This document shows positions 1 to 8,315 of a stretch of 64,000 nt of DNA, piece after piece; the stretch's first letter is position 1; each line of letters opens with the position of its first letter. Below the pieces are notes generated by a model. The model saw only the letters and a program-made list of their open reading frames with translations. It had not been told where the DNA came from and made no database searches. A program made the position numbers and the translations under genes. Where the stretch lies: assembly GCF_013416555.1 (NCBI RefSeq), contig NZ_JACCFG010000003.1, positions 434,001 through 498,000 on the forward strand, read 5' to 3'. The stretch is from Sphingomonas sp. R-74633 (GTDB lineage: Bacteria > Pseudomonadota > Alphaproteobacteria > Sphingomonadales > Sphingomonadaceae).

Positions 1-846
1 GGCTTCCATCATTTCGATCTTGCCCTCGTCGAGCGCCTGCGCGACTTCGCGCTGCTTGGCGGTGAACAGCTCGCCGGCGGCATTCTTGAGCGCGCGGACG
101 GGGATGACGGGCAGGCGCGGATCGATCTGGACGCTGGCGATCGCGTCGCGCGCCGAAGCGCGGATGAACGCCTTCTTGAAGTTGGCGTGGGCGATACACT
201 CGCTGGCGCAGACGAAGCGGGTGCCGAGCTGGACGCCGGCGGCGCCCATGTCGAGATAGCCGGCAATCGCCTCGCCCCGGCCGATGCCGCCGGCGACGAA
301 CACCGGCACCTGCTCGGCGACTTCGGGAAGGATTTCCTGCGCGAGCACGCTGGTCGAGACCGGGCCGATATGGCCGCCGGCTTCCATGCCTTCGACCACC
401 AGCGCATCGACGCCCGAACGGATCAGCTTCTTCGCGAGGCTGAGCGCAGGTGCGAAGCAGATCAGCTTGGCGCCGAATTCCTTGATCGCATCAAGGCTGC
501 CGGCCGGCGGCAATCCGCCCGCGAGCACGACATGTGTCACGCCGTGCTTCTTGCACACTGCGATCAGGTCGAAGAGCTGCGGATGCATCGTGATCAGGTT
601 GACGCCGAACGGCTTGTCGGTGAGCGCCTTGGTGCCCGCGATCTCCGCGTCGAGCAGTTCGGGGCTCATCGCACCGCAGGCGATCACGCCGAAGCCGCCG
701 GCATTGGAAATCGCGGCGACCAGATTGCGCTCGGACACCCAGGACATGGCGCCGCCGAGGATGGCGACCTCGCTGCCGAGGAACTCACAGCCACGGGCCA
801 TGCGGCGGGCGAGGCGCTCGGCGCCGATCGAAAGTGCATTGGTCAT
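1..846 (-). CDS. Nitronate monooxygenase (2-nitropropane dioxygenase) family protein, 3' end cut by window
   Basis: FMN-dependent TIM-barrel enzyme of the family that oxidises nitronates; some members act on other substrates. The 282 residues present start at an ATG (846) behind a GGCGGGGGC ribosome site. Visible motifs are the N-terminal GGAMSWVS (31-38), EAGGHIG (155-161, containing the family's catalytic histidine at about 159) and the FMN-phosphate segment GAAGVQLGTRF (201-211). The frame is open to base 1, so the C-terminus is missing. It lies 41 nt downstream of a TonB-like gene on the same strand. The substrate cannot be told from sequence. Confidence 0.9.
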   Translation of the reverse strand, partial: MTNALSIGAERLARRMARGCEFLGSEVAILGGAMSWVSERNLVAAISNAGGFGVIACGAMSPELLDAEIAGTKALTDKPFGVNLITMHPQLFDLIAVCKKHGVTHVVLAGGLPPAGSLDAIKEFGAKLICFAPALSLAKKLIRSGVDALVVEGMEAGGHIGPVSTSVLAQEILPEVAEQVPVFVAGGIGRGEAIAGYLDMGAAGVQLGTRFVCASECIAHANFKKAFIRASARDAIASVQIDPRLPVIPVRALKNAAGELFTAKQREVAQALDEGKIEMMEA

Positions 847-887
847 GCCCCCGCCTAGCCGCGCTTGGGGGTACCCGGCAAGAGTCG

Positions 888-1682
888 CTAGGGCGCGGCG
901 CGGCGCGTCTGGGTATAGTCGATGCGGATCGCCACCCATTCGCCGACCATCAGCTTGTTGCCCACCCGCGGGGGGCGGACGAGGAACTGGAAGGCGGCCT
1001 GGCGGACCGATCCGGCAAAACCGGTGCCGCGGGTCTCGTCGAGCTCGTAGCAATCCTCGACCTTGTACCGCGCCACCGTGCGGCAGGCGACCAGCCCGAA
1101 GCCCGGATAGCGGGCACGGTTCTCGTTGATATAGGGCGAGAGCTCGGAATTGCGCGGCTCGCGATACCATTCGGCGACATAAAGTGTCTCGCCGTGCCGC
1201 CCCTTGCGGCCCGCCGTCGGCGTGTCGCCCGCCCCGCCCCCGCCGCCCGCATCCGCAGTGGCGTTGTCCGACGCGTCGGCATCGCTGTTGCGCGACGGCA
1301 CCTTCGAGATGTCTCCCTGCTGATAGTCGTTGCGCGAAAGCTTGAGAAAGGTCGGCGGGCCGACCGGCACCGGCGTCTCGATCGGCGACGGGATCGGTGG
1401 CGGCGGCTGGGTAACGGGCTGGGATTGCTGCTTCTGCGCCTTGGCGCTCTTCTGCCGCTGCTTCTCGGCCGGCTTCTTGTCCGGACTGTCCTCGCCCTTG
1501 GACGCCTCGATCCCGAACATGGTGGTGCGGCTGCCCTCCTTCCGGCCGGGCATTGGCGGGGCGAGGAAGAGCAGCAGCAGCGCGAGCAGCAGCTCGATGA
1601 TGAGCGCAAGCAGCAAGGCCGCACCGCGCCTGCGCAGCAGCCCCGAATCAGCAAAGAGACGGGAACGCAGCCACATCATCAC
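888..1682 (-). CDS. TonB-like single-pass membrane protein with proline-rich linker
   Basis: Protein of 264 residues with a short basic N-terminus, one hydrophobic helix (about residues 20-45), a proline-rich linker (PPPPIPSPIETPVPVGPP, about 85-115) and a C-terminal globular part of about 100 residues. This is the layout of TonB-type energy transducers. The C-terminal part is only loosely TonB-like, so it may be a structural relative without a role in iron uptake. Three consecutive starts are possible (GTG 1682, ATG 1679, ATG 1676). No exbB or exbD is nearby. Confidence 0.55.
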   Translation of the reverse strand: MMMWLRSRLFADSGLLRRRGAALLLALIIELLLALLLLFLAPPMPGRKEGSRTTMFGIEASKGEDSPDKKPAEKQRQKSAKAQKQQSQPVTQPPPPIPSPIETPVPVGPPTFLKLSRNDYQQGDISKVPSRNSDADASDNATADAGGGGGAGDTPTAGRKGRHGETLYVAEWYREPRNSELSPYINENRARYPGFGLVACRTVARYKVEDCYELDETRGTGFAGSVRQAAFQFLVRPPRVGNKLMVGEWVAIRIDYTQTRRAAP

Positions 1683-1804
1683 GACAGGTCCAGCACCATG
1701 GCTGCGCGGCGGCAGCGCGACCGAAACATGGCAGCATCGCGCCGCACGTTACAACAGATTGCAGCCGTCTGGACGAAACCGCGTCGCTTTGTAAGCTGGC
1801 AGCG

Positions 1805-2962
1805 ATGCAACTGACCAATGAAGAGGCGACCACGCTCGTCCGCCAGGGCGTGGATTCCTATCGCGCTGGCCGCCCGGCCGAGGCACGCGCGCTGCTCGAG
1901 CGCATCACCGCGACCGGGCGCGCCAACGCGCAGATCTGGCTGATCCTCGCTATGGCCTGCCGCGCCGACCCGGCGAGCGACGATGCGGCGGAAGAGGCCG
2001 CGCTCAACCAATTGCTTGCGATCGAGCCCCGCGCGATCCGGGCGCATATCATGAAGGCCGATTGCCGCGCCCGCGCCGGCGATCGCAAGGGCGCGCTCGA
2101 CTTCTACACCAGCGCGCTGCGCGTCGCCGAGGGCGAGACCGTGCCCGACGATCTGCGCGGCGAGCTCCACCGCGCGCAGGCGGCGCTGGCAACCGCGACC
2201 GACGATGCCGCCGCAGAGCGCGAAGCGACGCTGGCGGCGCGCGGCTTCCCCGAGGCAGCGCGCAGCCCGCGCTTCCGCGAATCGCTCGACATCATGGCGG
2301 GGCGCAAACAGGTCTATCCCCAGGCACCGACCGGCTATTATTTCCCCGGCCTGGCACCAATCCAGTATTTCGACACCAGCCAGTTCGACTGGGTACCCGG
2401 CATCGAAGCGGCGACCGGCGCGATCCTCGCGGAGCTCAACGGGTTGCTCGCTGACGGGCTGCAAGGCTTCCGCCCCTATATCCAGTCCGATCCCAACCGT
2501 CCGCGGCTCGACGACAACGCCCTGCTCGACAGTGCGCAGTGGAGCACGCGCTTCCTGTGCGAGAACGGCCGGGTGGACGAGGCCACGGTGGCGCGCTGCC
2601 CGCGCACCTGGGCGGCGGTGCAGACCGCACCCCAGCCGCTGATCGCCAATTCGCCGACCGCGATGTTCTCGCTGCTGCGCCCCGGCGCGCGGATCGCGCC
2701 ACACACCGGCATGGTCAACACACGGCTGACCTGCCACTTGCCGCTGGTCGTGCCGCCCGGCTGCGGCTTCCGCGTCGGCAACGAAGTCCGCGAATGGCAG
2801 GTCGGCAAGCTGCTGATCTTCGACGATTCGATCGAGCATGAAGCCTGGAACGGCAGCGACGAGGACCGCGTGGTGCTGATCTTCGATATCTGGCGCCCCG
2901 AGCTCAGCGAACAGGAGCGCCGCGAAGTGGGCGCGCTGCTCGCCGGGCCGAGCCTGAGCTAG
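1805..2962 (+). CDS. TPR plus aspartyl/asparaginyl beta-hydroxylase domain protein
   Basis: A 385-residue cytoplasmic protein. Residues 1-115 form helical TPR-like repeats (SYRAGRPAEARALLERI). Residues about 190-370 match the aspartyl/asparaginyl beta-hydroxylase fold, a 2-oxoglutarate/Fe(II) dioxygenase. The metal-binding histidines visible are H300 in APHTGMVNTRL and H345 in IEHEAWN, followed by the 2OG-binding arginine region in DRVVLIFD. Family members hydroxylate Asp or Asn in proteins, or modify lipids or small molecules; the substrate here is unknown. It diverges from the TonB-like gene and ends 3 nt from convergent lysC. Confidence 0.85.
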   Translation: MQLTNEEATTLVRQGVDSYRAGRPAEARALLERITATGRANAQIWLILAMACRADPASDDAAEEAALNQLLAIEPRAIRAHIMKADCRARAGDRKGALDFYTSALRVAEGETVPDDLRGELHRAQAALATATDDAAAEREATLAARGFPEAARSPRFRESLDIMAGRKQVYPQAPTGYYFPGLAPIQYFDTSQFDWVPGIEAATGAILAELNGLLADGLQGFRPYIQSDPNRPRLDDNALLDSAQWSTRFLCENGRVDEATVARCPRTWAAVQTAPQPLIANSPTAMFSLLRPGARIAPHTGMVNTRLTCHLPLVVPPGCGFRVGNEVREWQVGKLLIFDDSIEHEAWNGSDEDRVVLIFDIWRPELSEQERREVGALLAGPSLS

Positions 2963-2965
2963 AAA

Positions 2966-4246
2966 TCAGGCCGCTTCGTCGGTCGCGTCAAGGCCGTAGG
3001 CCGTGTGGAGGATGCGCACCGCCAACTCTGTCTCGTCCTCGTTGATCAGCACGCTGACCTTGATCTCCGAGGTGGTGATCGCCTGGATGTTGATCCCGCG
3101 CTCGCCAAGCGTCTTGAACATCGTTGCCGCGACGCCCGCATGGCTGCGCATCCCGACGCCGACCACCGAGATCTTGGCAACCCGGGTGTCCTGGAGCAGC
3201 TCGGCGAAGCCGATCGAGCCCTTGGCCTGGTTGAGCGTCTCGATCGAGCGGGCGAGATCGGCGGCCGGCACGGTGAAGGTCACGTCGGTCGCGCTCGTCG
3301 AACCCGCGCTCTGGTGCGCGATGTTCTGGATGATCATGTCGACGTTGATGTTGGCCTCGGCCAGCGGATTGAAGATCGACGCCACCGCGCCGGGCTTGTC
3401 CGGCACCGAGGTCAGCGTGATCTTGGCTTCGTTCTTGTCATGCGCGATGCCGGTGATGAGCTGGCTTTCCACGTCCTGTATCTCCTCTTCGCCCACAATC
3501 ATCGTGCCGGGCAGCGTGTCCGCCATCGGGGCATTCTCGCCGGTGAACGACGACAGCACCTGAACGCGGACCTGTTCCTTCATCGCCAGGCCCACCGAGC
3601 GCGTCTGGAGCACCTTGGCCCCGACGCTGGCGAGCTCGAGCATTTCTTCGTACGTGACCTTCTTGAGCTTGCGGGCCCGGGGCACGATGCGCGGATCGGT
3701 GGTATAGACCCCGTCCACATCGGTGTAGATGTCGCAGCGATCGGCCTTGACCGCCGCCGCCACCGCCACCGCCGACGTATCCGAGCCGCCGCGGCCGAGC
3801 GTGGTGACGCGGTTGCTGCCGTCATTGGTGACGCCCTGGAAGCCCGGAATCACTGCGACTTCGCCGCGCGACCAGCCTTCTTCGAGCCCGGCGGCGTCGA
3901 TCGTCTGGATGCGCGCCTTGGCATGCGCCGCATCGGTATGGATCGCCACCTGCGAGCCGAGCCAGGAGCGCGCCGGCACGCCGAGCGCCTGGAGCGCGAC
4001 TGCGAGCAGCCCCGAGGTAACCTGCTCGCCGGCCGAGACGACCACGTCATATTCGCGCGGATCGTAGAGCGAGCTCGCCTCGCGGCAGAAATTGACCAGC
4101 CGGTCGGTCTCGCCGGCCATTGCCGAGACGACCACCGCGACCTGGTTGCCTGCTTCGACTTCGCGTTTGACGCGCGCGGCGACGTTCCGGATGCGCTCGA
4201 TGCCCGCCATCGAGGTGCCGCCGAACTTCATCACGATACGCGCCAT
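2966..4246 (-). CDS. lysC: Aspartate kinase
   Basis: Phosphorylates L-aspartate, the first step to lysine, threonine, methionine and diaminopimelate. The 426-residue protein has the kinase signature MKFGGTS (6-12), the STV-type segment LGRGGSDTSAVAVAAA, and two C-terminal ACT domains (about 265-420) that normally bind lysine or threonine for feedback inhibition. The frame stays open far upstream of 4246, but that extension is the antisense of ubiG, so the start is the ATG of MARIVMKFGG. The length is typical of a monofunctional aspartokinase. Confidence 0.97.
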   Translation of the reverse strand: MARIVMKFGGTSMAGIERIRNVAARVKREVEAGNQVAVVVSAMAGETDRLVNFCREASSLYDPREYDVVVSAGEQVTSGLLAVALQALGVPARSWLGSQVAIHTDAAHAKARIQTIDAAGLEEGWSRGEVAVIPGFQGVTNDGSNRVTTLGRGGSDTSAVAVAAAVKADRCDIYTDVDGVYTTDPRIVPRARKLKKVTYEEMLELASVGAKVLQTRSVGLAMKEQVRVQVLSSFTGENAPMADTLPGTMIVGEEEIQDVESQLITGIAHDKNEAKITLTSVPDKPGAVASIFNPLAEANINVDMIIQNIAHQSAGSTSATDVTFTVPAADLARSIETLNQAKGSIGFAELLQDTRVAKISVVGVGMRSHAGVAATMFKTLGERGINIQAITTSEIKVSVLINEDETELAVRILHTAYGLDATDEAA

Positions 4247-4330
4247 TGGAAAGAGCCTGTCTGCTTTGCGGGCTTGGGTCCCCGCCTGGACGGGGATGAC
4301 GATAATGGGGCGTCCTGATAGGAGCGGCTC

Positions 4331-5062
4331 ATGGCAAGCGCAACCAAAGCAACTATTGACCCGCGTGAAGCTGAGCATTTCGGCAAGCTCGCCGCGGACT
4401 GGTGGAATCCCAAGGGTTCGTCGGCGATGCTCCACCGGCTGAATCCGGCGCGGCTGGGCTATATCCGCGCCGCGGTGGACGCGCATTGGGGCGGCGATTC
4501 CGCGAGCTTCGCGCCGCTTGCCGGCAAGACCGCGATCGATGTCGGCTGCGGTGCCGGGCTGCTGGTCGAGCCGCTCGCGAGGCTCGGCGCGACGATGACC
4601 GGCATCGACGCCGCGCCCGAGAATATCGGCGCCGCCCGCGCCCACGCCGCAGCGACCGGCCTCGATATCGAGTATATCGCCGGCGGGATCGAGGACCTGC
4701 CGGGGCGGACCTTCGACCTCGTCACTTCGATGGAAGTGATCGAGCACGTCACCGATCCGGCGGCGTTCGTCGGGGCGCTGGCGGGCGCGCTCGCGGAGGG
4801 CGGGCTGATGCTCCTCTCGACCCCCAACCGCACGCTTGCCTCGCATCTGGCGATGATCACGCTGGCCGAAGGCACTGGCGCGATTCCCCCGGGAACGCAT
4901 GACTGGAGCAAGTTCCTCCGCCCCGAGGAGCTGGAGGAATTGCTGGTCGCCGCCGGGCTCAAGGTGATCGACCGCACCGGGCTGGGCTTCTCGCCGGCGC
5001 GCGGGTTCGTCACCGGGACGAGTGAGGTACTGAACTATCTGGTGACGGTGGTGCGGACCTAG
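4331..5062 (+). CDS. ubiG: Ubiquinone biosynthesis O-methyltransferase
   Basis: SAM-dependent enzyme that performs both O-methylations in ubiquinone synthesis. The 243 residues begin behind AGGAG with 8-nt spacing. Family features are the N-terminal FGKLAADWWNPKGSSAMLHRLNP, SAM motif I IDVGCGAGLLVEPLARLGA, the acidic end of motif II in GIDAAPENI, and the C-terminal GLGFSPARGF. It is divergent from lysC and its TAG stop shares CTAG with the convergent DUF4287 gene. Confidence 0.97.
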   Translation: MASATKATIDPREAEHFGKLAADWWNPKGSSAMLHRLNPARLGYIRAAVDAHWGGDSASFAPLAGKTAIDVGCGAGLLVEPLARLGATMTGIDAAPENIGAARAHAAATGLDIEYIAGGIEDLPGRTFDLVTSMEVIEHVTDPAAFVGALAGALAEGGLMLLSTPNRTLASHLAMITLAEGTGAIPPGTHDWSKFLRPEELEELLVAAGLKVIDRTGLGFSPARGFVTGTSEVLNYLVTVVRT

Positions 5063-5271
5063 CTTTTGTCCGCCGCCAACACGTGCGCGACCACGGCATT
5101 CGCATGCCCGTGGCCCATGCCGTGGTCGTTCTTCAGCATGGCGACCAGCTCCATATGCTTTGCCGGCAGGTTCTTGCGGACCAGCGCCTGCCACTCGCCG
5201 ATCGGGCGTCCATATTTCTTCTCGATCGACGGGAAATAGGAAGCCGGTCCCTTGATTGGTTCGTCAGCCAC
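5059..5271 (-). CDS. DUF4287 domain small protein
   Basis: A 70-residue protein matching the DUF4287 pattern: SYFPSIEKKYGRPIGEW, then a helical segment ending in KNDHGMGHGHANAVVAH. The function is unknown; the domain is often found alone or next to DUF5655. The stop codon overlaps the ubiG stop in one CTAG tetranucleotide. It lacks a clear ribosome site, but the conserved family start supports the ATG used. Confidence 0.88.
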   Translation of the reverse strand: MADEPIKGPASYFPSIEKKYGRPIGEWQALVRKNLPAKHMELVAMLKNDHGMGHGHANAVVAHVLAADKS

Positions 5272-5339
5272 GCAAGCATGCTCCAGTTGTTTAGGGCTGA
5301 ACCAATTGGCCTAGGGGCATCCGCCAGGCAACCGCAGTC

Positions 5340-5915
5340 CTACGGCTTCTGGCCGAAGTCCAGCACTGCCATCGCGCCGATATCGAGCGTCTGTTTGGCG
5401 GTGTTGACGTGGAGCGCGGCGGCGAGCTCGCCCTTGGCATAGTCTCGGTCGGCATGGCCGGTGACCTTGTAGAGCTTCCACTCGGGGCCGACGGTGACGC
5501 CGTCACCGAACAGCTTGGTATAGGGCGCGGCGGCGAGCTGGAGCTGGGCCGAGGCGATCGTCGCGGTGGTCGCGCCGTCGGCGGGCTTCTCAACCCGGGC
5601 GTAGAAAGCGATGAGCAGCTTGTCGCCCTTCTTCACGCCCGCCTGCAGCGGCGAATTGACGCCGACGCTCCACACATTACCGCTGCCCGGCGTATCGATG
5701 CGGATCGCCTTGCCGAACTGGACCTTGGCATCCTTGATCGACGCAGGCTTGGCGCCACCCGGCAGGCCATAGACCTGGAAGCTGTCGGGATTGGCGTTGT
5801 TGAGCACGTCGGGCTCGGCTGGCGCCGCCGCCGGGGCGGTCTGCGCAACGAGCGGGGCGGACGCCCCTGCCGGAATCGAAAGAGCAATGGCGGCGAGCGC
5901 CAGTCGCGTGATCAT
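5340..5915 (-). CDS. Secreted protein with carbohydrate-binding-like beta domain
   Basis: A 191-residue protein with a cleavable signal peptide (about 1-24, ALSIPAGASAPLVAQ) and a low-complexity Ala/Pro stretch. The following beta-rich domain (about 45-191) has the pattern of CBM4/9-type galactose-binding modules, including LIAFYARVEKP and WKLYKVTGHADRDY. It has no catalytic domain and may bind a polysaccharide in the periplasm or outside the cell. The fold call is tentative. Confidence 0.6.
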   Translation of the reverse strand: MITRLALAAIALSIPAGASAPLVAQTAPAAAPAEPDVLNNANPDSFQVYGLPGGAKPASIKDAKVQFGKAIRIDTPGSGNVWSVGVNSPLQAGVKKGDKLLIAFYARVEKPADGATTATIASAQLQLAAAPYTKLFGDGVTVGPEWKLYKVTGHADRDYAKGELAAALHVNTAKQTLDIGAMAVLDFGQKP

Positions 5916-5993
5916 ATTGCCTCCCCTTCTTATTTTGCGGCGAGGCTATGCGCGTGTCCGGCTTGTTTCAACGAAAATTGTTAGCGCTATCGT

Positions 5994-6365
5994 TCAGAAG
6001 AGGCGACCGCCGTTCGGCACCGGTGTCGAGGGATGGAACAGCACGACCTTGCCGGCCTCGTCGGGGAAGCCGAGCGTCAGCACTTCGGACATGAACTTGC
6101 CGATCTGGCGCGGTGGGAAGTTGACCACGGCTGCGACCTGAAGGCCGGGCAGCTGCTCGAGCGCATAGTGTTCGGTGATCTGCGCCGAGGAGCGCTTCCG
6201 GCCAATGGCCGGCCCGAAATCGATCAGCAGCTTGTAGGCCGACTTGCGTGCCTCGGGAAACGGATGCGCCTCCAGAATCGTGCCGATGCGGATGTCGACG
6301 GCGAGGAACTGGTCGAAGCCGATCGCCTCGGCGGCGGGGGCGGTGGGATCATGGGAGACGTGCAT
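5994..6365 (-). CDS. CsaA-like tRNA-binding (EMAP/OB-fold) protein
   Basis: A 123-residue stand-alone OB-fold protein like Bacillus CsaA and the tRNA-binding domain of methionyl-tRNA synthetase. The family pattern is clear: FLAVDIRIGTILEAHPFPEARKS near the N-terminus, LLIDFGP, then VAAVVNFPPRQIGKFMSEVL. Family members bind tRNA, and CsaA has been described as chaperone-like. It follows the divergently regulated GFA gene on the same strand with a 39-nt gap. Confidence 0.9.
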   Translation of the reverse strand: MHVSHDPTAPAAEAIGFDQFLAVDIRIGTILEAHPFPEARKSAYKLLIDFGPAIGRKRSSAQITEHYALEQLPGLQVAAVVNFPPRQIGKFMSEVLTLGFPDEAGKVVLFHPSTPVPNGGRLF

Positions 6366-6404
6366 GCCCGCCCCTCTGCCACCGCCGCCCCGCCCGGGCC
6401 AGCC

Positions 6405-6752
6405 TCAGCGGCTGGCGCCGTCGTAGAGCTGGACGTTCAACGCATCGAGATCGACGCCGTCGGCGCAGCGCAGGTTGATCTCCACCATCGGTCCGTTCGG
6501 CCCCCCCCCCTCGGCGAAAGGCGCCACGCCGCAATTCTTGCAGAAGTGATGCTGGATGACGTGGTGGTTGAACTCATAGGTCGCCACTGCCTCGCGCGGC
6601 GTGTGCAGCGTGAACTTCTCCGGCGTGGTGAAATGGTGGAGTGGCGCCTTGCGGCGACAGATCGAGCAGTTGCACTGCATCGCCTGGCCGGGCGGATCCT
6701 CGGCGACCGTATAGGCGATCGCGCCGCAATGGCAGCTTCCGGTGAACGGCAT
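6405..6752 (-). CDS. GFA-family zinc protein (glutathione-dependent formaldehyde-activating enzyme-like)
   Basis: A 115-residue protein of the GFA/CENP-V beta-tent fold. Cysteines sit in the expected places: GSCHCGAI, CNCSICRR and FCKNCGVAPF. The start is set by a strong CAGGAGGAGCCG site ending 3 nt before ATG 6752, which rules out the upstream open extension. Family members are annotated as formaldehyde-activating enzymes, but most are not tested. A run of ten G on the coding strand (6501-6510) sits in the EGGGPNGP segment, so a one-base slip would truncate it. Confidence 0.9.
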   Translation of the reverse strand: MPFTGSCHCGAIAYTVAEDPPGQAMQCNCSICRRKAPLHHFTTPEKFTLHTPREAVATYEFNHHVIQHHFCKNCGVAPFAEGGGPNGPMVEINLRCADGVDLDALNVQLYDGASR

Positions 6753-6801
6753 CGGCTCCTCCTGTTTTCGGGCCAACGCTCGGGCGTCACCCATTGTTCT
6801 T

Positions 6802-6816
6802 GTTCTTATTATGTTC
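6802..6816 (+). promoter_or_regulatory. LexA (SOS) box, alphaproteobacterial type
   Basis: The sequence GTTCTTATTATGTTC fits exactly the alphaproteobacterial LexA consensus GTTC-N7-GTTC. An extra GTTC half-site lies at 6796-6799. It sits between the GFA gene and the endonuclease III-like gene, 12 nt before the ATG I use for the latter, and it overlaps an earlier in-frame ATG (6811). This is the expected place for repression of the DNA-repair gene. Assignment is by consensus match only. Confidence 0.75.
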
Positions 6817-6828
6817 TACGCTGCCGGC

Positions 6829-7515
6829 ATGCAATCGGGCTTCGGATTCTACGGGCACGACGACATCCAGCGCTGGCAGCGCGCGCTGGAGCCTATGCGT
6901 GCTTTGGCCGGACCGCTACCCCGTCGTTCGCCGATCGGGGCGCTGGTCAAGTCGATGATCAGCGGACGGACGAAGGACGCGGTGTCGCTGGCGGCCTATG
7001 ACCGGCTGGTCGCGGCGTTCGGCACGCCGGGGCAGGTGCTTGCGGCGGGACGTGACGAGGTGCTGCGCTGTATCGGCGCCGTCACCCATGCCGAGGACAA
7101 GGCGGGTTATGTGATCGGCGCGCTCGGACGGATCGCCAGCGAGCGCAAGGGCTTCGACCTGGGCTTTCTGGGCGCGATGCCGCTCGAGGACGCACTCACC
7201 TGGCTCGAGCGGCTGCCGGGCGTCGGCCAGAAGGTCGCGGCGGCGACGCTCAACGGCAGCACGCTCGACCGGCCGGTGCTGATCGTCGACGGCCATGTGC
7301 TGCGCGTGCTCCAGCGACTGGGGCTGGTCCATCGCCGTGCAGAGGGGCGTGATGCCAGCGAGGCAGTGACCGCGGCGATGCCCGAATGGCGGGGGCGGGA
7401 TTTCCTCGACTTCCATATCGGCACCAAGAAGCTCGGCCAGACTTTCTGCCGCCACGAGGGTACCGAATGCACGCGCTGCCCGCTGCGCAACGATTGCCGC
7501 TCTGCCAGCCGTTGA
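6829..7515 (+). CDS. Endonuclease III-like HhH-GPD DNA glycosylase with 4Fe-4S cluster
   Basis: Base-excision repair enzyme that removes damaged pyrimidines. From ATG 6829 it has 228 residues, with the helix-hairpin-helix LPGVGQKVAA (catalytic-type Lys 135), the catalytic Asp 154 in LIVDGHVLRV, and a C-x6-C-x2-C-x5-C iron-sulfur motif (C207, C214, C217, C223). Lys and Asp together predict a bifunctional glycosylase/AP lyase. The ATG at 6811 lies inside the SOS box, so 6829 is preferred, though no ribosome site is seen and a leaderless transcript is possible. ung follows 30 nt downstream. It differs enough from classical Nth that a paralogue is likely elsewhere. Confidence 0.9.
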   Translation: MQSGFGFYGHDDIQRWQRALEPMRALAGPLPRRSPIGALVKSMISGRTKDAVSLAAYDRLVAAFGTPGQVLAAGRDEVLRCIGAVTHAEDKAGYVIGALGRIASERKGFDLGFLGAMPLEDALTWLERLPGVGQKVAAATLNGSTLDRPVLIVDGHVLRVLQRLGLVHRRAEGRDASEAVTAAMPEWRGRDFLDFHIGTKKLGQTFCRHEGTECTRCPLRNDCRSASR

Positions 7516-7545
7516 CAGCGCCGCCCGGCTTTCCGACACGAGGCC

Positions 7546-8247
7546 ATGGGCGATGTGAAACTCCATCAAAGCTGGCTCGAGCCGCTTCAGGGCGAGTTCG
7601 CCGATCCGTACATGGCGGCGCTGCGCCAGTTCCTCGTCGCCGAGAAGGCCGCGGGCAAGCGCATCTTCCCGGCGGGCAACGAGTGGTTCCGCGCGCTCGA
7701 CCTGACCCCGCTCGACAAGGTCCGCGTCGTGATCCTCGGCCAGGATCCCTATCATGGCGAGGGCCAGGCGCATGGCCTTTGCTTCTCGGTGAAGCCGGGC
7801 GTGCGCACGCCGCCGAGCCTGGTCAACATCTACAAGGAGATGGAGACCGACCTCGGCATCCCGCCGGCGCGGCACGGTTTTCTCGAGCATTGGGCCGAGC
7901 AGGGCGTGCTGCTGCTCAACGCGGTGCTGACCGTGCAGATGAGCATGGCGGCGTCGCATCAGGGGCGCGGCTGGGAGCGGTTCACCGACGCAGTGATCCG
8001 GCTGGTCAATGCCCGGGCCGAGCCGGTGGTGTTCCTGCTCTGGGGCAGCCATGCCCAGAAAAAGGCTGCCTTCGTCGATTCGATCGACAAGGGCGGGCGG
8101 CATCTGGTGCTCAAGGCGCCGCACCCCTCGCCGCTCTCCGCCTATACCGGCTTTTTCGGATCGGGCCATTTCTCCAAGGCCAATGCATTCCTCAAGAGCA
8201 TCGGGCAGAAGCCGATCGACTGGGCATTGCCGCCAGTTTCGGACTAA
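7546..8247 (+). CDS. ung: Uracil-DNA glycosylase
   Basis: Removes uracil from DNA (family 1 UDG). The 233 residues include the water-activating motif GQDPYHG (catalytic Asp 67), the uracil-binding [31 protein letters not shown] and the minor-groove loop [13 protein letters not shown]. The length is normal. It lies just after the SOS-linked glycosylase on the same strand, so the two may be co-transcribed as a base-excision repair pair. Confidence 0.97.
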   Translation: MGDVKLHQSWLEPLQGEFADPYMAALRQFLVAEKAAGKRIFPAGNEWFRALDLTPLDKVRVVILGQDPYHGEGQAHGLCFSVKPGVRTPPSLVNIYKEMETDLGIPPARHGFLEHWAEQGVLLLNAVLTVQMSMAASHQGRGWERFTDAVIRLVNARAEPVVFLLWGSHAQKKAAFVDSIDKGGRHLVLKAPHPSPLSAYTGFFGSGHFSKANAFLKSIGQKPIDWALPPVSD

Positions 8248-8315
8248 AACCCCCGAAAACAAGGGGATGACTCGGATGCCGAGCTGCCATAGGCTCGCAT
8301 CCAAGGAGAGTTTCC

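Noticed and set aside
4247..5194. N-terminal extension of aspartate kinase
   Set aside because: The extra residues are antisense to ubiG and DUF4287; all aspartokinases begin close to MARIVMKFGG.
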